Below, one piece after another: positions 57,299 to 64,000 of a stretch of DNA of 64,000 bases; within the stretch, counting starts at the first letter, position 1; every line of letters begins with the position of its first letter. The notes below the pieces were generated by a model. That model was not told the DNA's origin and did no database searches. It saw only the letters and a program-made list of their open reading frames with translations. The translations under genes and the position numbers were made by a program. The DNA is from CAVOXO01 sp963700425 (lineage in GTDB: Bacteria > Actinomycetota > Acidimicrobiia > Acidimicrobiales > Microtrichaceae): the NCBI GenBank assembly GCA_963700425.1, contig CAVOXO010000003.1:434001-498000 (forward strand), in the 5' to 3' direction.

Positions 57299-58327
57299 TC
57301 AGAGCGCCGTTTCGGAATGCCCGCCGAACTCGCTGCGCATGGCGGAGAGCACCTTGCCGGCGAAGGCGCCACGTCCCCGTGACTCGAAGCGCGCCTGGAG
57401 TGCGGCCGTGATCACCGGCGCGGGTACGCCCTCCTCCACGGCCGCGATGACGGTCCACCGACCCTCACCCGAATCCGATACGTGGCCGGCGAACGCCGAC
57501 AGATCGGGCGAGCCGGCCAGAGCGTCGGCGGCCAGGTCGACCAGCCACGAGTCGATCACCGAGCCGCGGCGCCACACCTCGGTCACGTCAGCGACATCGA
57601 TGGCGAAGCGGTAGTGCTCGGGGTCCCGCAGGGGGGTGGTCTCGGCGTCGATGGTGAGTGGGTGGAGACCGACGTCGGCGTGCTCGAGGATCGACAGCCC
57701 CTCCGCGATGGCCGCCATCATCCCGTACTCGATCCCGTTGTGGACCATCTTGACGAAGTGACCCGAACCGGCGGCTCCGCAGTGCAGATAGCCGTGTTGA
57801 GCGGTACCGGCCCGCTGATCGCGGCGGGGAGTCGGCGGGGCGGCGTCCTCGCCGGGGGCGAGCGCACGCCAGATCGGGTCGAGCCGTCGAACGGCGGCGT
57901 CGTCACCGCCGATCATGAGGCAGTACCCCCGCTCGAGCCCCCACACACCGCCGCTCGTGCCGCAGTCGACGTAATGGATTCCTCGATCCGACAGACGGGC
58001 GGCCCGCTCGATGTCGTCGCGGTAGTACGTGTTCCCGCCGTCGACGATGACGTCGTCGGGGTCCACCATCTGGGAGAGCTCGTCGACGACACCACCGACA
58101 TGGCCGGCGGGCACCATGACCCAGATGGTTCTCGGGGGATCGAGGGCGCTCACGAGGCTCTCGATGGTCGCGGCTCCGGTGGCTCCCTCGGTGGCGAGCG
58201 CGGCGACCGAGTCGGGATCGAGGTCGTGGACCACACATCGATGACCGTGCCGCATGAGGCGACGAACGAGGTTGGCTCCCATGCGTCCCAATCCGATCAT
58301 CCCCATCTGCATCGGCTCGGTGCTCAT
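57299..58327 (-). CDS. gnd: 6-phosphogluconate dehydrogenase (decarboxylating), short type
   Basis: 342 residues. NAD(P)-binding GLGRMGANLVRRLMRHGH, VVHDLDP, DGGNTYYRDD, CGTSGGVWGLERGYCLMIGG and the catalytic VKMVHNGIEYGMM. The length matches the short bacterial (YqeC/GntZ-like) form used in oxidative pentose-phosphate or gluconate metabolism. ATG 58327 has AGGAGA four bases upstream (58332-58337). A Pro/Arg-rich segment around residue 185 is longer than usual. Confidence 0.9.
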   Translation of the reverse strand: MSTEPMQMGMIGLGRMGANLVRRLMRHGHRCVVHDLDPDSVAALATEGATGAATIESLVSALDPPRTIWVMVPAGHVGGVVDELSQMVDPDDVIVDGGNTYYRDDIERAARLSDRGIHYVDCGTSGGVWGLERGYCLMIGGDDAAVRRLDPIWRALAPGEDAAPPTPRRDQRAGTAQHGYLHCGAAGSGHFVKMVHNGIEYGMMAAIAEGLSILEHADVGLHPLTIDAETTPLRDPEHYRFAIDVADVTEVWRRGSVIDSWLVDLAADALAGSPDLSAFAGHVSDSGEGRWTVIAAVEEGVPAPVITAALQARFESRGRGAFAGKVLSAMRSEFGGHSETAL

Positions 58328-58513
58328 GTGGTCTCCTGATCCCGGTCGGTCGCGTGACGTCGCGTCGATCGAGAGCGTATGACCGTCGAGGACCGGAGAG
58401 ACAAACGTCCCGCTGCCCGGCTCAGCCCGTGACCGCCCGGTGCACCGGGTGACGACGACGTGGTCGTCGAAGGCCCCGCTCTGCGCGTCGGTGCCGCGCC
58501 GCAGGGGTATGGA

Positions 58514-58528
58514 CTGATCGCCGATCAG
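58514..58528. promoter_or_regulatory. 15-base odd palindrome
   Basis: CTGATCG-C-CGATCAG is a perfect 7-bp inverted repeat around one base, 22 bases before the start of the membrane protein gene. It may be an operator. The rest of the gap (58328-58550) has nothing I can assign. Confidence 0.35.
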
Positions 58529-58550
58529 CGGCCCTCGATAGCCTGAGTCG

Positions 58551-58991
58551 GTGGCCACGGTGTTTCGCATGCCCTTCTCCGCGTTCGTCACCTGGCCGGC
58601 GCTGCATGCGTTCGGTTGGGCCACCGCCTTCGTGCTCACCGGAATCGCAACGTTCAACGACGTTCCGGCCGTGCTCGCCCTCGGCGGAGCGGTCGGGTTG
58701 GTCCACACCGTGATCCAGTGGCTCACCACCTCGGCCGTCGTCGGTAGGCACGACATCGAGACACGGAATCTGGTGTGGACTCGCCGAATCGCCATCGACG
58801 ACATCTCCGAGATCCATCGCGTGGGGAGGAGGGCATGGCAGGCGGCACAACTCACCCTCGCTGACGGGACGTCGATCCTCCTGCCGGTTCCGGTCGCGTC
58901 GATGATCACGCCGAATCCCCGATTCGACACCCAGATGGCGGAGCTGTGCGCCTCGGTGGCCTACCGGGCGCCCGGAGCCGGGCCGGTCTGA
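58551..58991 (+). CDS. Small membrane protein with PH-like domain
   Basis: 146 residues. Two hydrophobic helices (about residues 14-32 and 40-62), then a strand-rich domain (HDIETRNLVWTRRIAIDDISEIH, LADGTSILLPVP) resembling short bacterial PH domains. GTG 58551. The 3' end overlaps the convergent cysteine desulfurase by 31 bases. Function unknown. Confidence 0.65.
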   Translation: MATVFRMPFSAFVTWPALHAFGWATAFVLTGIATFNDVPAVLALGGAVGLVHTVIQWLTTSAVVGRHDIETRNLVWTRRIAIDDISEIHRVGRRAWQAAQLTLADGTSILLPVPVASMITPNPRFDTQMAELCASVAYRAPGAGPV

Positions 58992-60121
58992 GTCCCGGCC
59001 ATCGCCTCCACACCATCGAGCACCCGCGGCAGCTCGGTCAGGAATCTGTCCACGTCGGCGTCCACGCTGGACCAGCCGACCGACACGCGCATCGAACGTG
59101 CCGCACCCGCGCCGATGGCCTCGAGCACCGGTGACGGTTCGAACGCCTCGGACGAACACGACGACCCCGAATGGACGGCGATGCCGGCGCCGTCGAGACC
59201 GATGAGCACCGGTTGGGGCTCCACCTGGTCGAACATCAGGCACACGAGATGGGGTGCCCTGCGCGCGGGATCGCCGAGGACCGATACTCCGGATCGTGTC
59301 CGGGCCCACTCCACGATGCGGTCGGTCAGCCGTCGTGCCGCGTCCGCTTCGGAGTCCCATCGCTCGGCGACGTCGACCGCGGCGGCGGCGAATCCCGCGA
59401 TGGCGAGAGAGCTCTCCTGCCCGGCCCGTCGGGCCCGCTCCTGGTCGCCGCCCACCATGAGCGGGGCCAGGCGTACGCCTCGGCGCACGAAGAGCGCTCC
59501 GATGCCGGGGGGGCCGCCGAACTTGTGGGCCGACACCGACACCAGGTCGGCGCCCCATTGCCGGACATCGACCGGAACGTGGCCCGTGGCGGCAGCCGCG
59601 TCGACATGGATCAGGACATCCCGACCGGCGGCCTGCCGGACGGCTTCGACCGCTGACGCGACATCGCTGAGCGTGCCGACCTCGTGGTTGACCACCTGGA
59701 GGTGAACCACCCCGGTCTCCGCGGTGATCGCTGCGGCCACCTCCTCGGGGTCGCAGCGGCCCACCGCGTCGACTCCGACCAGGGTGTGAGGGCCGCGCTC
59801 GGCCCAGGCCCGCACCGCCGAATGCTCGACGGGGGCCAACACGCTGTGGGGCCCCCGGGCGGCCGCGCCGAACCCGACGGTGGCGATCGCTTCGGTCGCG
59901 CCCGAGCAGAACACGATTTCACGGGGACGGGCACCCAGCAGGGTGGCGACCGCGGCACGGTCGGACTCGACGCGTTCCCGTGTGGCCATGGCCTCGGCGT
60001 GAAGGCGCGATGGGTCGCCCCACGCGCCCACGGGTGAGCCGTCGAGCCACTCCGCCATCGCCGCGACGGCGGCCGGGCGCAGTGGCGACGTCGATGCGTG
60101 ATCGAGATAGACCCTGGACAC
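58961..60121 (-). CDS. Cysteine desulfurase (IscS/NifS type)
   Basis: 386 residues. PLP enzyme releasing sulfur from cysteine for iron-sulfur clusters or tRNA thiolation. PLP lysine is Lys200 in SVSAHKFGGPPG; HVDAAAATGH and the active-site cysteine Cys322 (SGSSCSSEA) are present; YLDHASTSPLRP opens the protein. Follows the SufR-like regulator by 11 bases on the same strand, so the two form one transcription unit. No scaffold gene (IscU/SufB) is adjacent. Confidence 0.92.
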   Translation of the reverse strand: MSRVYLDHASTSPLRPAAVAAMAEWLDGSPVGAWGDPSRLHAEAMATRERVESDRAAVATLLGARPREIVFCSGATEAIATVGFGAAARGPHSVLAPVEHSAVRAWAERGPHTLVGVDAVGRCDPEEVAAAITAETGVVHLQVVNHEVGTLSDVASAVEAVRQAAGRDVLIHVDAAAATGHVPVDVRQWGADLVSVSAHKFGGPPGIGALFVRRGVRLAPLMVGGDQERARRAGQESSLAIAGFAAAAVDVAERWDSEADAARRLTDRIVEWARTRSGVSVLGDPARRAPHLVCLMFDQVEPQPVLIGLDGAGIAVHSGSSCSSEAFEPSPVLEAIGAGAARSMRVSVGWSSVDADVDRFLTELPRVLDGVEAMAGTQTGPAPGAR

Positions 60122-60132
60122 CGCGCCGGCCG

Positions 60133-60897
60133 TTACGCGTCGATGGCCGTGACGCAGTGGTTGTCGCCCTGCGGCTTGGAGGACGTGAGGCCGACGGGGG
60201 TCTCCCCATAGAGAGCTCCCAACATCCCGGCCACCATGCCCCGGTCGATGGCACACATCACCGGGTAGTCGATGACCGCGTCGCCGAACGGGCAGTTCTC
60301 CGCCACGATCGAGTGCTGATCTCCCGAGCTCTCGGCGTGAGCGTTGAACCCCTTCGCCGAGAGGGCGTCGGCGACCGCGTGCAGGGCGGCCCGGACCGAA
60401 CGGTGACCGGCGGAGGCGTCGCCCATCGCCGCGGCCATCGCTCGGCCGTACTCGACGCCCACCTCCTCGGCGAGCGAATCGGCGCGCTCGGGTCCCAGCT
60501 CGGCCAGAGCGCGGCCGAGCAGCGAGATGACGACGTCGTCGATGTGAACGCCGAGCTCGAAGGGCAGCGCCTCGTCAACGATCCGGTACATCTTGGAAGG
60601 GCGGCCCGCGCCGGATCGAGGAGCGGTGGCGGTCTCGAGGTAGCCGCCGGCGGCCAGCTTGTCGAGGTGGTGGCGGGCGACATTGGGGTGGAGGTCGAAG
60701 CGGGCCGCCACTTCCGATGCGGTGACCCCCGCATCGGCGGCGTGGGCGAAGAGGTAGATCTCGCGGCGGGTGGGGTCCCCGAACGCCGCAGTGATCGCGG
60801 ACACCGTGGAGGAGAAGTCGGTCCGGTTCAGTGGCGACACCGATGTCTCGGTGCCGGGTTCGAGTTCAGCGGCCGCAATTTCGAGGTCTTTCGGCAC
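60133..60897 (-). CDS. SufR-like iron-sulfur transcriptional regulator
   Basis: 254 residues. Winged helix-turn-helix (DPTRREIYLFAHAADAGVTASEVAARFDLHPNVARHHLDKLAAGGYL, ending GRPSKMYRI), a ligand domain, and a C-terminal cysteine cluster Cys-x12-Cys (CPFGDA...CAIDRG) plus Cys near the end (GDNHC), as in SufR regulators that bind a [4Fe-4S] cluster. It likely represses the desulfurase operon and the divergent mrp when clusters are abundant. GTG 60897 lies 68 bases from mrp. Confidence 0.85.
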   Translation of the reverse strand: MPKDLEIAAAELEPGTETSVSPLNRTDFSSTVSAITAAFGDPTRREIYLFAHAADAGVTASEVAARFDLHPNVARHHLDKLAAGGYLETATAPRSGAGRPSKMYRIVDEALPFELGVHIDDVVISLLGRALAELGPERADSLAEEVGVEYGRAMAAAMGDASAGHRSVRAALHAVADALSAKGFNAHAESSGDQHSIVAENCPFGDAVIDYPVMCAIDRGMVAGMLGALYGETPVGLTSSKPQGDNHCVTAIDA

Positions 60898-60964
60898 CGA
60901 CGTAGTGTACTTGCGCCCCTCATCCCCGCCCCGGCGTTGTCCCCACGGGCCGAAAGAGCACCTC

Positions 60965-62108
60965 ATGGCACTCACCCCCGACTCCGTTCTCACCGCGCTC
61001 GGCCCGGTGCAGGACCCCGAACTCCACCGCTCGATCGTCGAGCTCGGCATGGTCCGCGACATCGTGGTCGACGGCGACGCGGTGTCGCTCACCGTGGTGC
61101 TCACCATCCCTGGTTGCCCACTCCGCAACGAGATCGACACCAGTGTCCGAGATGCACTTGCGTCGGCGGGGGCCGGTGACGTGTCGATCGAGTTCGGGTC
61201 GATGACCGACGACGAGCGCGCCGAACTTCGCCAGAAGCTCCACGGTGATCCCGCGTCCACTGCGGGCTCGACGCCCGCTCACGGGCACTCCGAGGGGCGG
61301 GCCATCCCCTTCGCCGACCCGGCGAGCTCCACCCGCGTGCTGCTGATCGCCTCGGGCAAGGGCGGGGTGGGCAAGTCGTCGGTCACCACCAATCTCGCAG
61401 TCGCACTCGCCCGGCGCGGCAAGCGGGTCGGCGTCGTCGACGCCGACGTGTGGGGTTTCTCGATCCCACGGATGTTGGGGGTGGAGCGTCCCCCGGTGCT
61501 CATCGACCAGATGATCGTTCCACCGACGGCGAACGATGTCGCCTGCATCTCGATGGGCTTCTTCGCCGAGGAGGACCAGGCGGTCATCTGGCGTGGCCCG
61601 ATGCTGCACAAGGCCTTGGAGCAGTTTCTCACCGACGTCTACTGGGACGACCCCGACTACCTCATCGTCGATCTTCCCCCCGGTACCGGCGACATCTCCA
61701 TCTCGCTGGCGCAGTTCCTGCCTCGCGCCGAGCTCTACGTCGTGACCACGCCCCAGCCGGCGGCCCAGAAGGTCGCCCAACGCGCCGCGTTCATGGCCGA
61801 GAAGGTGCGACTCGAGGTCAAGGGAATCATCGAGAACATGCGTGGTTCACCGGGGACGACGGCACCCGCTACGAGATCTTCGGCTCAGGCGGCGGGCGAA
61901 GCAGCTCGCCGAACGGATCGAGGTTCCACTCCTCGGCTCGCATCCCGTTGGTCCCGGCGGTCCGCGAAGGCTCCGACAACGGTCGGCCCATCGTCGCCGT
62001 CGACCCGGACAGTCGAGGCGGCGCAGGCGTTCGCGGCGATCGCCGAACGGATCGATGTCGGAGCTGGCGCCGACCCGCCGTTTCAACCCCGAGTTCAAGA
62101 TCATCTGA
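60965..62108 (+). CDS. mrp: Mrp/ApbC-type iron-sulfur cluster carrier ATPase
   Basis: About 380 residues. N-terminal MIP18-like domain (DPELHRSIVELGMVRDI, TIPGCPLRNEID), then P-loop ATPase with GKGGVGKSSVT, DADVWGFSIPRMLG, MLHKALEQFLTDVYWDD and DLPPGTGDISISLAQ. Mrp carries [4Fe-4S] clusters to apoproteins. About four frame changes after 61842 fit inserted bases; the end, RRFNPEFKII, is recovered at 62108. Divergent from the SufR-like regulator. Confidence 0.92.
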
Positions 62109-62189
62109 GCGGTCCCCGGGCGACGCCGCCGGGTTGCGCCACGCCCCTACGATGAGGCCACCATCCCCCAGCGCAATCGAGGAGCCCTC

Positions 62190-62424
62190 GTGGACGTGAG
62201 AATCGGTGTCATCCAGTCGATGCGTGAACTCGATCTGGAGCTCGACGACTCCACCGATCAGTGACGCGCTCGGCCGGCGAGATCGAGGCGGCGGTCGAGA
62301 CGGGCTCGGGCATGCTGTGGCTCACCGACCGCAAGGTCGCAAGGTCGGGGTGCCGGTGGCGTCGCTCGCCTACGTCGAGCTCGGAAGCCACGGCGAGCGC
62401 CCGCTCATCGGCTTCTCGGCCTGA
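62190..62424 (+). CDS. DUF3107 protein
   Basis: About 78 residues: VDVRIGVIQSMRELDLELDD, then in other frames AGEIEAAVETGSGMLWLTD and GVPVASLAYVELGS...IGFSA, the full DUF3107 pattern of actinobacteria. Two frame changes (about 62262 and 62338) fit lost bases in short G runs. GTG 62190 is preceded by GGAG (62181). Small protein of unknown function, here just before the ArsA-like pair. Confidence 0.82.
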
Positions 62425-62438
62425 GCGACACACTCGGC

Positions 62439-63389
62439 GTGACACACCCACGTCCTCGATCGCCGGCTGGTCTTCGTCACCGGCAAGGGCGGCGTGGGCA
62501 AGACGTCGATCGCCGCCGCGTTCGCCCTGCTGAGCGCGCGGGAGGGGCGGCGCACGCTGGTCTGCGAGGTCGACGCCAAGGGCAACCTGGCCGACGTCTT
62601 CGGCACGTCACCGTTGAGGTTCGCGCCCGACCGAGGTCCAGTCGAACCTGGCGCGATGTCGATGGACACCGAGGAGTCGCTGCAAGGAGTACCTCAGCCT
62701 CCAGCTGCACGTTCCCCTGCTCGCCCGCATCGGCCCTCTGGCGAAGACTTTCGACTTCGTGGCGACCGCGGCGCCGGGCGTCAAGGAGATCCTGACGGTC
62801 GGAAAGCTGTGCTACGAGGTGCGCGAGGACAACTACGACATGGTGGTCGTCGACGCGTCGGCGACGGGTCACGTCGTCGGCCAGCTCGCCTCGCCGGTCG
62901 CTCTGAGCGAACTGGTCAAGGTCGGCCTGGTTCGGCAACAGACCGACTGGATGCTCGAGATGCTCACCGACCCCGCCAGACCGGTGTCGTCGTCGTGGCC
63001 ACGCCCGAGGAGATGCCGGTCAACGAGACCATCGATCTGCTGGCCCGGCTCGACTCCGAGACCGACATCGACGTGGCGGCGGTGATCGCCAAACAGGGTG
63101 CTGCCCGAACTGTTCGGTCGGGCCGAGGAGGAGCTGTTCGATCGGCTGGCCGACCCCCAGGGCCGTGCCGCGCTCGTGGAGGCGACCGATGACTCCGCGG
63201 AGCTGGTGCTCGACGCGGCACGGCTGGCGGTCGACCTCCGTCGGGCCCGTGCAGCCCATCTGGTCACCCTGCGCGAGCGAATGGCGACCCGACATCCCGC
63301 TCATCTACGTTCCGTACCTGTTCACCCGGAGTCACGGGATCCGCACCACGCGTCAGATCGCCGATCGTCTCGCGGAGGAGTTGCTGTGA
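62439..63389 (+). CDS. ArsA/GET3-like ATPase, first of a pair (frame disrupted)
   Basis: About 315 residues. P-loop LVFVTGKGGVGKTSIAAAFALLSAREG, then CEVDAKGNLADVFGT, DMVVVDASATGHVVGQL (Walker B-like) and VVVATPEEMPVNETIDLL. Resembles the paired anion-transporting ATPases of actinobacteria (the Rv3679-type protein). At least six frame changes. Stop overlaps the start region of the second ATPase. Role in tail-anchored or membrane-protein handling is not established in these bacteria. Confidence 0.82.
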
Positions 63390-64000
63390 ATGCCGCGCGT
63401 CGGGCTGACCGAGGGCGCGCACGTCGAGCATCGAGGAGCTGGCGTCGGCCAAGGAGATCCTCATCTCCACGGGGTCGGGAGGGGTCGGAAAGACCACCAC
63501 CGCGGCGGCCCTCGCGGTCGAGGCCGCGGTGAATCTCGGAGGCAAGGTTCTGGTGCTGACCGTCGACCCCGCCAAGCGGCTGGCCAATGCGCTGGGACTC
63601 GAGCAGTTCGGCAACGTCGAGACCCGGGTGCCCGACGAGGCGTTCGCCGACGCCGGGGTGACACCGCAGGGGTGAACTGTGGGCCGCGATGTTGGACACG
63701 AAGCAGAGCTGGGACGATCTCGATCGCGCACATGCCCCGGACGACGGCCACCCGCGACGCCATCCTGGCCAACCCGCTCTACCAGAACATCACCGGCAAG
63801 TTCGTCCAGTCCCACGATTACGTGGCGATGGAGCGGCTGTACGAGATCCACACATCGGGTCGGTACGACCTCGATCGTCGTCGACACCCCGCCCACCCGA
63901 AACGCCGTCGATTTCCTCGACGCCCCCGAACGCATGGCCGACTTCTTCTCGTCGCGCCTGCTGCGCTGGCTGATCGCTCCGTATCGCGATCGAGAGTGGT
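63390..64000 (+). CDS. ArsA/GET3-like ATPase, second of a pair (3' truncated by window)
   Basis: P-loop ILISTGSGGVGKTTTAAALAVEAAVNLGGKVLVLTVDPAKRLANALG, followed by ELWAAMLDTKQSWDDL, NPLYQNITGKFVQSHDYVAMERLYEIH and VVDTPPTRNAVDFLDAPERM (Walker B). This is the Rv3680-type partner. ATG 63390 (MPRVGLTEGA) is preferred; GTG 63386 overlaps the previous stop. Frame changes near 63420, 63674, 63720 and 63870. The gene continues beyond the window. Confidence 0.82.
   Translation, partial: MPRVGLTEGAHVEHRGAGVGQGDPHLHGVGRGRKDHHRGGPRGRGRGESRRQGSGADRRPRQAAGQCAGTRAVRQRRDPGARRGVRRRRGDTAGVNCGPRCWTRSRAGTISIAHMPRTTATRDAILANPLYQNITGKFVQSHDYVAMERLYEIHTSGRYDLDRRRHPAHPKRRRFPRRPRTHGRLLLVAPAALADRSVSRSRV

Noticed and set aside
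1..64000. tRNA, rRNA, insertion sequences and prophage
   Set aside because: No cloverleaf, rRNA segment, transposase, integrase or phage structural gene was recognised on either strand; an exhaustive covariance-model search was not possible.

Overview
The window is high-GC, gene-dense DNA with short intergenic gaps, frequent GTG starts and many ATGA/GTGA overlaps. The gene content points to an actinobacterium, most likely of the class Acidimicrobiia. Supporting features are a maleylpyruvate-isomerase-type (mycothiol-linked) domain, DUF5317 and DUF3107 proteins, paired ArsA-like ATPases, a class E sortase, septum-formation and DUF3558-type lipoproteins, a SufR-type regulator, and a standalone biotinyl domain. 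The taxonomic call is inference; there is no rRNA or marker phylogeny here. The consensus carries many single-base frame changes, most of them single-base insertions, so a gene described as broken usually looks like a sequencing artefact rather than a pseudogene.

Layout. 1-8.6 kb: the tail of an AAA ATPase, a DUF4279-like protein, cysS, an acyl-CoA dehydrogenase behind nested palindromes, a DrrAB-type exporter, a YjbR-like protein and two PH-domain membrane proteins. 8.6-17.4 kb: a BTAD regulator, a DinB/MDMPI-fold protein, a truncated glyoxalase-family gene, a DHCR24-like flavoprotein, two TetR regulators, enoyl-CoA hydratase and small proteins. 17.5-26 kb: acyl-CoA carboxylase beta, a coupled gene pair in which a glutamate-synthase-like flavoprotein and a pyruvate-oxidase-like ThDP enzyme each carry an N-terminal Rieske domain, a large lipoprotein hydrolase, and a biotin carrier overlapping an enoyl-CoA hydratase. 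26-30.8 kb: lipoproteins, a PNPOx-like protein, TrpB2 and a class E sortase. 30.8-38 kb: a complete ccmABCDEFGHI-type (System I) cytochrome c maturation operon. 38-42.2 kb: a SixA-type phosphatase, an unknown coupled pair whose first product is a 77-residue protein ending in Gly-Gly, a NarL-type two-component system and a DUF3558-like lipoprotein. 42.2-55.6 kb: a DNA-end processing block with recC-recB-recD on the minus strand and an SbcD/SbcC-like pair on the plus strand, separated by a phosphotransferase gene. 55.6-64 kb: galM, a shikimate-kinase-like protein and gnd, then a SufR-like regulator with a cysteine desulfurase diverging from mrp, followed by DUF3107 and two ArsA-like ATPases; the last runs off the window.

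How genes fit together. Fatty-acid and acyl-CoA metabolism recurs (acyl-CoA dehydrogenase, two enoyl-CoA hydratases, carboxylase beta, biotin carrier, TetR regulators). The ccm operon would matured periplasmic-side c-type cytochromes by exporting haem, chaperoning it on CcmE and attaching it through CcmF/G/H/I. RecBCD and the SbcCD-like pair both act on DNA ends. SufR, cysteine desulfurase and Mrp together form an iron-sulfur assembly unit. The two loci I consider most likely to hold undescribed biology are the Rieske-tethered redox pair (19158-22762) and the Gly-Gly-tailed small protein with its coupled partner (38489-39657).
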